NCBI GenBank assembly: GCA_963976435.1
Contig: CAXBKQ010000002.1
Location: 131,223 to 195,222 of the forward strand
Source: CAKZNE01 sp963976435
Lineage (GTDB): Bacteria; Bacteroidota; Bacteroidia; Flavobacteriales; Schleiferiaceae
DNA: 64,000 bases
Direction of reading: 5' to 3'
The translations under genes were made by a program, and so were the position numbers. The notes beneath the pieces were generated by a model. The model was not told the origin of the DNA, ran no database searches, and saw only the letters and a program-made list of their open reading frames with translations. Below, piece after piece: positions 1-7,006 of the stretch. How positions within the stretch are numbered: the first letter of the stretch is position 1; each line of letters opens with the position of its first letter.

Positions 1-219
1 ACACTTACCCTTAAATTAAAATATTTTGATTTTGAACAACAAACAAGAAGTTCTTCCTTTGCCCATTACACCAATAAAAAAGTGGACATTCTAAATAAAG
101 CCATAGGCCTTCTGCAAGGTTCTCCAATTCAAAAACCTTTGCGATTAATAGGAATAGGAATTTCAAAACTGGAAACAGACTATGCTGAGGAATATGTTCA
201 ACTGACTATAAATTTCTAA
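1..219 (+). CDS. dinB: DNA polymerase IV (DinB), C-terminal fragment
   Basis: This is an open frame running in from the left edge, with no start in the window and a TAA stop at 217-219. About 72 residues are visible. They match the little-finger domain of Y-family polymerase IV: a beta strand with TLTLKLKYFDFEQ, then a TRS-type turn, and near the end RLIGIGISKLE, which corresponds to the family R-L-[LI]-G-V-x-[VI]-S-x-L strand. The domain grips template DNA during translesion synthesis. The catalytic palm lies outside the window. The gene is assigned from these two short conserved stretches only, but both are characteristic. Confidence 0.75.
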   Translation, partial: TLTLKLKYFDFEQQTRSSSFAHYTNKKVDILNKAIGLLQGSPIQKPLRLIGIGISKLETDYAEEYVQLTINF

Positions 220-262
220 TAGCTTTGGTACGAAATTGGCATAAAAACAAGAAAATACTATC

Positions 263-1117
263 ATGATTAAATCTATCACCCTAAGCCTTTTAAGCTCCCT
301 TTTATTATTGGCTAGCGCTTGTTCCAAAGATGATATTGGAAATTTTGTAAATGACAGCGACCTCAGCCAAGAAGAAATAATCCAAGGTTTAAAGGAGGCC
401 CTCATTGTTGGTACCGACACATCAACTTCCTTACTTTCTGCTTCCGGTGGTTATTTCAATGACCAAGCAGTAAAAATCTTACTACCTGAAAACATCAGAC
501 AAAGTATTAGCACCTTCCAAACTAAATCATTTACCGTTTTAGGAGTTAACCTTACAGGACAACAGCTCTATGACGGCTATTCCAATAGTCTTTTAGGGAT
601 AAACATTCCCGGACTCAGCTCCAAGGAGGATCAACTAGTTGTGGGAATAAATACAGCTGCAGAACAAGCAGCAGCCACTGCCACACCCATATTTAGGGAG
701 GCCATTACGGGAATAAGTATTAGCGACGCTACAAATATTTTGTTTGGAGGTGATAATACAGCAGCAACGAGCTATTTGGAGCAGGAAACATCAAGTAGTC
801 TTTTTGCCAACTATGAGCCTAAAATAGATCAGGCATTAACCAGTGTAAAAATTGGAAATAGCAGTGTAGTAGACAGCTACGAGGATTTTGTAAATAGCTA
901 TAATGACATGCTAAACACAACAGTAGGAATTTTTGGAACAATAGGTAGTTTAACCAATATGCAAACGGTTTCACAAACCGATTTATCCGCCTATGCTACT
1001 CAAAAAGGATTGGATGGATTATTCCTGAAAATTGGAGAGGAAGAAAAGGATATTAGAGAAAATCCGATTGCCCGTGTAAACTCCATTTTGCAAAATGTAT
1101 TTGGAGAATTAGACTAA
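263..1117 (+). CDS. DUF4197 family lipoprotein
   Basis: The 284-residue protein has a lipoprotein signal peptide with lipobox LASAC (Cys20), so it is predicted to be lipid-anchored in the envelope. The mature part starts with the pattern typical of DUF4197: DLSQEEIIQGLKEAL followed by a long helical region rich in Ala, Ser and Thr (AEQAAATATPIF). The function of the family is not established. It stands alone, and its stop lies five bases from the end of the convergent arsS gene. The family call rests on remembered sequence pattern; the lipoprotein call is read directly. Confidence 0.75.
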   Translation: MIKSITLSLLSSLLLLASACSKDDIGNFVNDSDLSQEEIIQGLKEALIVGTDTSTSLLSASGGYFNDQAVKILLPENIRQSISTFQTKSFTVLGVNLTGQQLYDGYSNSLLGINIPGLSSKEDQLVVGINTAAEQAAATATPIFREAITGISISDATNILFGGDNTAATSYLEQETSSSLFANYEPKIDQALTSVKIGNSSVVDSYEDFVNSYNDMLNTTVGIFGTIGSLTNMQTVSQTDLSAYATQKGLDGLFLKIGEEEKDIRENPIARVNSILQNVFGELD

Positions 1118-1122
1118 GGATA

Positions 1123-2178
1123 TTAAGCCACCACCCCTTGACAACTTGATCCAGCCCCAGCCGTACATCCATAACAATGTTGATGCACAAATATGGCTCT
1201 ATTATTTAGCTTGTCTAAATTAAAATCCTTGATATGCTGACTGCTTTTTGGAGCTACTTTCATATCCAACATTTGGTTGAAATCACAGTCATACATATAT
1301 CCATCGTAGTCTACAGATACCGTATTTCTACACATAACACCCTTAGCGGCAGCTGGATTAAAGGCACTTACTAGGGTGTCCATATAATCTTCATAATTAT
1401 CACTAGCCACCAAATAATCCAAAAATCTAGAAATAGGAATATTGGTAATTGCGAAAAGTTGATTGAATTTTATTCCAAAAAACTTATCCAATTCTCTTTT
1501 AAAGTCGGCCTCCAGCATAGATTGATCTGCGGGTAAATAAGCCCCATTAGGATTGTAAACCAAATCCATAATAAAACCAGATCCTTCAATACCATAGCCT
1601 ACTTCATTCAACATTTTTAGGGCCTCAATAGATTTATTAAAAACACCATCTCCCCTTTGTTTATCCGTTTTGTCTTTGCTATAAAATGGAAGGGAAGAGA
1701 TTACATGAATATTGTTATCCCTGAAAAACTCTGGAAGGTCATAATATTTTTTATTGGCTCTTATTATGGTGAGGTTAGACCTTACAATAATTTCCTTTAC
1801 CGAAGTTTTTCTTGCTTCAGAAACAAACCAACGGAATTCCGGATTCATCTCTGGTGCACCACCGGTAAGATCCAAAGTTTGAATATCATTTTCCCTAAGG
1901 ATTGAAAGTATGATTTCCATATACTCCTTAGTCATAATCTCCTTTCGATCAGGTCCAGCATCAACATGACAATGTTGGCAAACCTGATTACACATATAAC
2001 CAAGATTTACCTGTAAAATTTCTATGGCAGTTGGTTTCAGTGGATATTGACCAATCTCTTGCATTTTATCCTTGAAGGTGGGAAGATCGCCATTGGCAAA
2101 ATCACCACCGGATAGAACTTTTAATTGCTCTTCTATTTGTGCAAGTTTATGGTCTCTTGCCTTTAGGGATTTAATCAT
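1123..2178 (-). CDS. arsS: Arsenosugar biosynthesis radical SAM protein ArsS
   Basis: The 351-residue radical SAM enzyme has the [4Fe-4S] motif CNQVCQHC (Cys63, Cys67, Cys70), followed by HVDAGPDRKE as in the ArsS (DUF3641) family. The Cys-rich C-terminus contains CYGC (335-338) and a final Cys346, likely auxiliary cluster or substrate-handling positions. ArsS is thought to add the 5'-deoxyadenosyl group of SAM to dimethylarsenite, giving precursors of arsenosugars. Some relatives are selenoproteins; here the visible positions are cysteine codons. The gene is 9 bases downstream of the peroxidase-like gene that normally accompanies it, so the two probably form an operon. Confidence 0.88.
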   Translation of the reverse strand: MIKSLKARDHKLAQIEEQLKVLSGGDFANGDLPTFKDKMQEIGQYPLKPTAIEILQVNLGYMCNQVCQHCHVDAGPDRKEIMTKEYMEIILSILRENDIQTLDLTGGAPEMNPEFRWFVSEARKTSVKEIIVRSNLTIIRANKKYYDLPEFFRDNNIHVISSLPFYSKDKTDKQRGDGVFNKSIEALKMLNEVGYGIEGSGFIMDLVYNPNGAYLPADQSMLEADFKRELDKFFGIKFNQLFAITNIPISRFLDYLVASDNYEDYMDTLVSAFNPAAAKGVMCRNTVSVDYDGYMYDCDFNQMLDMKVAPKSSQHIKDFNLDKLNNRAIFVHQHCYGCTAGAGSSCQGVVA

Positions 2179-2187
2179 AAAATTATT

Positions 2188-2523
2188 TTACATCGAAAGC
2201 TTTTTCACTTTATTCATCATTTGCACTCCATGAACAAGGGTTGCACCTCCTTTTATAGCACCGGCCACGTGAACTGCTTCCATCATTTGTGCTTCGCTAA
2301 CTCCCATTTTAAGAGTATCCGAAGTATAGGCATCAATACAATATGGACATTGAACGGCATGGCTTACTGCCAATGCTATGAGGGCTTTTTCTTTTTTTGA
2401 GAGCGCACCATCTTCAAATACTTTTCCATACCAATTAAAAAAATCCTTCGCTAATTCTGGTTCATATTCCGCTATGTTAGTAAATTTTTTTAAGTCTTTA
2501 GGATTATAATAACTATCGCTCAT
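2188..2523 (-). CDS. Arsenosugar biosynthesis-associated peroxidase-like protein (CMD family)
   Basis: This small carboxymuconolactone decarboxylase/AhpD-fold protein carries a CPYC redox motif (Cys59 and Cys62 of the 111-residue product), followed by IDAYTSD. The helices around KKEKALIALAVSHAVQ are typical of the AhpD fold. I chose the ATG at 2523 (MSDSYYNP) over the upstream ATG at 2574, because the extra 17 residues do not look like family sequence. It sits directly before arsS on the same strand. Its role in arsenosugar formation is inferred from this recurrent neighbourhood; the chemistry is unproven. Confidence 0.8.
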   Translation of the reverse strand: MSDSYYNPKDLKKFTNIAEYEPELAKDFFNWYGKVFEDGALSKKEKALIALAVSHAVQCPYCIDAYTSDTLKMGVSEAQMMEAVHVAGAIKGGATLVHGVQMMNKVKKLSM

Positions 2524-2667
2524 CTGTAATTGTTCTATATTATTGAAAATCGAATTCCCTACAAATCTATACAAGCAGAAATGAAAGCCTCATTAATTGC
2601 GAAATAAAAAAAATATTTTTCTTCAAATGGTAGCTCAGGTGACATTCGATATAATCACAAATAAGCT

Positions 2668-2675
2668 TAAATTTG
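2668..2675 (+). promoter_or_regulatory. Candidate Bacteroidota -7 element for ddl
   Basis: TAAATTTG matches the Bacteroidota consensus TAnnTTTG. A TTCG (2645-2648), one mismatch from the -33 TTTG element, lies exactly 19 bases upstream. The ddl ATG follows 19 bases downstream. This is an inference from motif and spacing. Confidence 0.45.
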
Positions 2676-2694
2676 TAGGCCTTAGTAAATAAAT

Positions 2695-3675
2695 ATGAAA
2701 TACAATATTGCCGTGGTAATGGGTGGTTTTTCCGCCGAATTTGAAGTCTCTTTAGAATCCGCCAGAGTTGTGTGTGAAAACTTGAGTAAAGACAAGTTTA
2801 ATATTTATAAAGTTTTGATAAAACGAGAATCCTGGACGGTAGAAACTGCGGATGCTTCTTATCCAATTGACAAAAATGATTTCTCCTTTTTGGAAAATGG
2901 TGAAAAAATAAAGTTTGATGCCGTTTTTAATGCTATCCATGGTGCCCCAGGTGAAGATGGTCCACTTGCCGGATATTTTGATTTAATTTCTATGCCCCAT
3001 ACAGGCTCCGGACAATTTGAATCGGCACTTACCTTTAATAAAGCCGAATGCAGCTTACTTCTAAAAAGTATAGGGGTAAATATTGCTGAAGCTTTTTATT
3101 TGGCCAGACATGAAGAATATAATATTGAAGATATTGCCAGTCATGTAGGGCTTCCTTGTTTTGTTAAACCAAATAGAAGCGGTTCCAGCATTGGTATTAG
3201 CAAGGTTAGCCAAATTGATCAGTTATCCCCAGCTATAGAAAAGGCCTTTGAAATTGATAGCCAAATCATTATCGAATCTATGGTACAAGGAACGGAAGTG
3301 GCTTGTGGAGTTAGCAATCATACTGGTTCCATTAAGGCTATTGCTATTACAGACGTAGTACCCAAAAATGAATTCTTTGATTATGAGTCTAAATACAGCG
3401 GACAATCCGAAGAAATAACTCCGGCGAGAATTCCAGAAGACAGTTATTTGCAAATAATGGAGGAGTCAGAATTCATATTTGAATCATTAAACCTCAATGG
3501 AATATGCCGGGTTGATTATATTGTTACCAAAAACGGGGTTCCCTTTATGATTGAAGTAAATACTGTACCTGGTTTAAGTGATGAAAGTTTTATCCCCAAA
3601 CAGGCGGCATATGCCAATATTCCACTTTCCACTTTATTCGACAGTGTTGTGGAGAATGCCTTGAAATTAAAATAA
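2695..3675 (+). CDS. ddl: D-alanine--D-alanine ligase
   Basis: The 326-residue ATP-grasp enzyme joins two D-alanines in the cytoplasm for the peptidoglycan stem peptide. Visible motifs are the N-terminal GGFSAEFEVSLESA, which holds the first D-Ala site, the central FVKPNRSGSSIGISKV nucleotide-binding strand-loop, and the C-terminal MIEVNTVPGLS with the metal-binding Glu and Asn. The length is normal for the family. The gene runs into coaD with a single base between stop and start, so the two are almost certainly co-transcribed. This pairing is common in Bacteroidota. Confidence 0.95.
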   Translation: MKYNIAVVMGGFSAEFEVSLESARVVCENLSKDKFNIYKVLIKRESWTVETADASYPIDKNDFSFLENGEKIKFDAVFNAIHGAPGEDGPLAGYFDLISMPHTGSGQFESALTFNKAECSLLLKSIGVNIAEAFYLARHEEYNIEDIASHVGLPCFVKPNRSGSSIGISKVSQIDQLSPAIEKAFEIDSQIIIESMVQGTEVACGVSNHTGSIKAIAITDVVPKNEFFDYESKYSGQSEEITPARIPEDSYLQIMEESEFIFESLNLNGICRVDYIVTKNGVPFMIEVNTVPGLSDESFIPKQAAYANIPLSTLFDSVVENALKLK

Positions 3676-3676
3676 A

Positions 3677-4132
3677 ATGAAAATAGCCGTTTTTCCTGGA
3701 AGCTTTGATCCCATAACCATTGGACATGTAAATTTGATAGAAAGGGCTTTGCCCTTATTCGACAAAATTATTATTGCTATTGGAAACAATAGCTCCAAAA
3801 AATACATGTTTAGTCTCGAAAAACGAAGGGAGTGGATTGAGAAAAGTTTTGAGGAAGAAAAGAAAATAGAGGTAGACATTTTTGAAGGATTAACGGTGGA
3901 TTATTGCCAATCTAAAAATGCCAATTATATTATCCGGGGCATCCGAAATTCCCTGGATTTAGAATTTGAAAAATCCATTGCTCAGGCTAATGCCAAACTA
4001 AATTCAAATATTGAAACAATATTTTTACTTACAGCTCCTGAACATTCCTTTATCAGCTCTAGCATTGTTAGGGATGTGATACTAAACAATGGCGATTATC
4101 AACAATTTGTGCCTGATTTTGTGCTAGTTTAG
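3677..4132 (+). CDS. coaD: Phosphopantetheine adenylyltransferase
   Basis: The 151-residue enzyme transfers AMP to 4'-phosphopantetheine in coenzyme A synthesis. It is a nucleotidylyltransferase: PGSFDPITIGH carries the T/HxGH motif (TIGH, residues 14-17), YIIRGIRNSLDLEFE binds the substrate, and HSFISSSIVRD is the second nucleotide motif (ISSS). It follows ddl by one base. Its 3' end overlaps the convergent NUDIX gene by nine bases. Confidence 0.95.
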   Translation: MKIAVFPGSFDPITIGHVNLIERALPLFDKIIIAIGNNSSKKYMFSLEKRREWIEKSFEEEKKIEVDIFEGLTVDYCQSKNANYIIRGIRNSLDLEFEKSIAQANAKLNSNIETIFLLTAPEHSFISSSIVRDVILNNGDYQQFVPDFVLV

Positions 4133-4729
4133 ATTTAGATAAGAATTTATTAGCTCCGCAATACTTGCATAAGTTTTGGAAATATAATTTTTCAAATCAT
4201 TTTTATCAATCCATTTTGCTTTGGTAATATCCTCTTCTAATTGTGGGATTAGCTGGCCGGAAAAACTAGTTTTCATTTCATACCAATAGGTAGGTTTTAA
4301 AACCCTTAAACCATTGTGGGTGTATATATGGTAGGAATTTTTCAATCTCCTCAAAATCTGTAAATCCTCAATTCCACACTCTTCTTCTACTTCTCTAATT
4401 GCGGCATCTTCCTTAGCTTCATTTTTTTCGATTTTCCCTTTCGGAAGATCCCAAAATCCCAATCTATAAATGAGAAGAATTTCACCCTTTCGGTTTTGTA
4501 CCAAACCTCCAGCTGCCTCAATAATTTTAAAATAGTTTAAAAAATCCTTCCAAGCAATTTCCGGTTCAGGGTGAACAATTGAAAGATGTTGCGGAGAGCT
4601 TGCAGACTCTAATTTTGCAATTAAACTTTCAAAATTAAAATTCGACAAATAATTTAGTTCTTCATTAGAGGATCTCAATCCCGAATTAATGAAGCTAAGT
4701 GAAGATTCGTTGATGAAAACTTTATACAT
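4124..4729 (-). CDS. NUDIX hydrolase
   Basis: This protein of about 201 residues has a complete NUDIX box: GKIEKNEAKEDAAIREVEEECGI spans the G-x5-E-x7-REUxEExGU pattern that binds metal and pyrophosphate. The N-terminal 75 residues (from MYKVFINE) form the extra domain seen in Bacteroidota homologues. The substrate is unknown. Starts at 4750 and 4738 are also open; I prefer 4729 because family members begin with MYKVF. The 4738 start would share the palindrome CATG with the divergent pyrE start. Confidence 0.85.
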   Translation of the reverse strand: MYKVFINESSLSFINSGLRSSNEELNYLSNFNFESLIAKLESASSPQHLSIVHPEPEIAWKDFLNYFKIIEAAGGLVQNRKGEILLIYRLGFWDLPKGKIEKNEAKEDAAIREVEEECGIEDLQILRRLKNSYHIYTHNGLRVLKPTYWYEMKTSFSGQLIPQLEEDITKAKWIDKNDLKNYISKTYASIAELINSYLNLN

Positions 4730-4736
4730 TTGAGCC

Positions 4737-5387
4737 ATGATTTTTGACAAAGAAATAGCCCGTTCTACGGCCGAACAGCTTTTGCAAATAAAAGCAATAA
4801 AATTACAACCTGAAGAGCCTTTTACTTGGGCAAGTGGGTGGAAATCTCCAATTTATTGTGACAATAGAATTACCCTAAGCTACCCAAAAGTGAGAAACTT
4901 TTTAAGGCAGCAATTAGTGGAGGCTATACGCAGTCACTACGGAACTCCAAATGCCATTGCCGGCGTAGCTACTGGTGCAATAGCTATTGGTGTTTTGGTA
5001 GCGCAAGAAATGGGATTGCCATTTATCTATATCCGCCCAGAAGCCAAAAAGCATGGCCGCCAAAATAAAATTGAAGGTCACCTGGAGCCCGGACAGAATG
5101 TAGTAATTGTGGAAGATCTAATAAGTACTGGAGGAAGCAGTTTAAAAGCTTTCGACGCTTTGAAAGAAGCAAAGGCTAATGTTTTGGGAATGGTAGCCTT
5201 ATTCACCTATGGCTTCCCTGTTTCCAAGGAGAATTTTGAAAACTCAAAATGTGAGCTTATTACTTTAAGCGATTACGAGCACCTTTTAGAGCAGGTAAAT
5301 TCTACAGGATATTTGAAAGAAGATACCCTTAAAACATTAAAAAGCTGGAGGGAAGATCCTGCTTCTTGGCAAGCACCTTCAAAATAA
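4737..5387 (+). CDS. pyrE: Orotate phosphoribosyltransferase
   Basis: The 216-residue type I phosphoribosyltransferase converts orotate and PRPP to orotidine 5'-phosphate in pyrimidine synthesis. The PRPP loop is VVIVEDLISTGGSS. Other family signatures are TWASGWKSPIYCDNR at the N-terminus and IRPEAKKHGRQNKIEG, the flexible catalytic loop with its Lys and His. It starts seven bases from the divergent NUDIX start, so its promoter must lie inside that gene. It is followed after 18 bases by an SRPBCC gene and is probably co-transcribed with it. Confidence 0.95.
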   Translation: MIFDKEIARSTAEQLLQIKAIKLQPEEPFTWASGWKSPIYCDNRITLSYPKVRNFLRQQLVEAIRSHYGTPNAIAGVATGAIAIGVLVAQEMGLPFIYIRPEAKKHGRQNKIEGHLEPGQNVVIVEDLISTGGSSLKAFDALKEAKANVLGMVALFTYGFPVSKENFENSKCELITLSDYEHLLEQVNSTGYLKEDTLKTLKSWREDPASWQAPSK

Positions 5388-5405
5388 AAACTTGAATAAT
5401 ATCCC

Positions 5406-5798
5406 ATGACCGAAATAAATTCTAAAACTGTAATAGCCTCAAAATCTGCTAAAGATTTATACAATCAGCTTATCAACTTTCAAAACTTTGGACCTATGAT
5501 GCCGGATTCTGTTCAAAAGTTCGAGGCTGACGAAAGCTCATTTCTTTTTCAAATGAAGGGAATACCCGAAGTTCGTTTGGTTTTAGATAAATCTGAGGAG
5601 CCCGGTCTTATTCAATTCAAATCTGCTAGCTCCAAACTTGATTTTACCCTTGCTTGTCTCATAGAAGCTATAGATGAAAACTCTTGCCGGGGTAGGTTTG
5701 AATTTCGGGCAAATTTTAATATGATGCTAAAAATGATGGTGGAAAGGCCATTGACCAATTTTATTGAAAACCTCGCCGATAAACTTAAAGAGATTTAG
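5406..5798 (+). CDS. SRPBCC-fold protein
   Basis: The 130-residue cytoplasmic protein looks like a small START/Bet v1-like (SRPBCC) domain: SKTVIASKSAKDLYNQLINFQNFG is the first strand and helix, and the long C-terminal helix ends NFIENLADKLKEI. No catalytic residues are recognisable; the fold binds hydrophobic ligands. The gene follows pyrE closely, an arrangement I recall from other flavobacteria, but no pyrimidine role is shown. Its last 14 bases overlap the 3' end of convergent birA. Confidence 0.7.
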   Translation: MTEINSKTVIASKSAKDLYNQLINFQNFGPMMPDSVQKFEADESSFLFQMKGIPEVRLVLDKSEEPGLIQFKSASSKLDFTLACLIEAIDENSCRGRFEFRANFNMMLKMMVERPLTNFIENLADKLKEI

Positions 5799-6537
5799 GA
5801 AACAGGAATTTTATTTCCTTAAAATTAAATTTTTTCTTCTTCCCCTTTATTTCAGTTATTAGTCTGCCATTTGGTTCTACTCCCACTATAGAACATACGA
5901 TCACACGCCCATTGATCTGAGCTTCTACCTCCTGCTTATATCCATATAAAGAAGAGTAGTAATCTGCAAACAAGCCCTGGCTTCCACTTTTGAGCCTGAG
6001 ATATCTAGGCTCTAGTTTTTCACAAATCCTTTGTAGTAAAAATCCTCTATCTACAGAATTGCCCAGTAATTTGGATAAGGAAGTTCGTCCATACTCAGCT
6101 CCAAAATCCTTTTGATTTACATTTATTCCAATTCCGATGATGGAATTTTCGATTTTGTTTTTGGAGATGCTGTTTTCTATTAAAATACCGGCAACTTTTT
6201 TTCCATCAAATAAAATATCATTAGGCCATTTTATTTGAAATCCACTGCAGAATTGATTTAAGGTATCGTTTAAGGCAAGACAAACTGACATATTAAGATA
6301 AAACTGACGATCTGGCGAAAGGAAGTTTGGCCTTAAAAGCACACTAAACAATAGGTTTTGTCCTTTTGGAGAATCCCAGGTATTGCCAATTTGGCCTCGG
6401 CCTAGTGTTTGATATTCAGCGGTGATGGTGAGCCCCTCGACTTGAACCTTTTCTGAGCAAAGTTGTTTTAAATAAGCATTTGTTGAGTCAAGATTTTCAA
6501 AGGATATTTTTTCCTGACCGATAAAAAGGGTTTCCAT
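5785..6537 (-). CDS. birA: Biotin--[acetyl-CoA-carboxylase] ligase
   Basis: The 250-residue BPL/LPL-fold ligase attaches biotin to the carboxylase carrier protein. Visible signatures are the substrate motif LDSTN near residue 18, the biotinyl-AMP loop LGRGQIGNTWDSPKG (the GRGxxG loop, with Asn where many homologues have Arg), and KWPNDILFDGKKVAGILIE with the biotin-contacting Lys. There is no N-terminal helix-turn-helix, so it is a catalytic-only enzyme and not a repressor. It is divergent from rsfS. Confidence 0.92.
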   Translation of the reverse strand: METLFIGQEKISFENLDSTNAYLKQLCSEKVQVEGLTITAEYQTLGRGQIGNTWDSPKGQNLLFSVLLRPNFLSPDRQFYLNMSVCLALNDTLNQFCSGFQIKWPNDILFDGKKVAGILIENSISKNKIENSIIGIGINVNQKDFGAEYGRTSLSKLLGNSVDRGFLLQRICEKLEPRYLRLKSGSQGLFADYYSSLYGYKQEVEAQINGRVIVCSIVGVEPNGRLITEIKGKKKKFNFKEIKFLFPKSL

Positions 6538-6582
6538 GCGCTAAAAGGTAGGCGAAATAAACAAATCCCGTGATTTAATTTA

Positions 6583-6590
6583 TAGTTTTG
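6583..6590 (+). promoter_or_regulatory. Candidate -7 element for the rsfS-ftsH run
   Basis: TAGTTTTG fits TAnnTTTG and lies 23 bases before the rsfS start. I see no clear -33 TTTG at the expected spacing, so support is limited to the -7 motif and its position. Confidence 0.35.
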
Positions 6591-6613
6591 CAGCCCAAAA
6601 TTAATGTCAATTT

Positions 6614-6979
6614 ATGGACCTAGAAAAGAATCAAGTTAAGTTTTCTCCCCTTGTGGATAAAATCATTTTAGGAATGACCGAAGTAAAGGCAGAAAATATT
6701 ACTGTTTTCGACTTAACTGAAATTGAAAACTCAGTGTGCAGTTATTTTGTTCTTTGTGATGGAAACTCAAATACTCAAGTGAAAGCAATTAGCAATTCAA
6801 TTGAAAAAATGGTTCAGGAGGAATTGTCCGATAAACCTTGGCATATTGAAGGTAGGGAAAACTCAGAATGGGTTTTGATGGATTACGTCAACACAGTAGC
6901 ACATGTTTTTCAAAAGCAAACTAGGGAATTCTACGATCTAGATAGCCTTTGGGGAGATGCAAAAATCACTGTTATTTAA
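6614..6979 (+). CDS. rsfS: Ribosome silencing factor RsfS
   Basis: The 121-residue RsfS/Iojap protein binds uL14 on the large ribosomal subunit and blocks subunit joining when nutrients are scarce. Typical stretches are ENITVFDLTEIENSVCSYFVLCDG, then the Trp-containing WHIEGRENSEWVLMDYVNTVAHVF and the terminal FYDLDSLWGDA. The length is normal. The ftsH ATG follows after 27 bases, and the rightward run continues through ftsH. Confidence 0.93.
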   Translation: MDLEKNQVKFSPLVDKIILGMTEVKAENITVFDLTEIENSVCSYFVLCDGNSNTQVKAISNSIEKMVQEELSDKPWHIEGRENSEWVLMDYVNTVAHVFQKQTREFYDLDSLWGDAKITVI

Positions 6980-7006
6980 TTGTTTAGTTTTAGACATTGG
7001 CTATTA

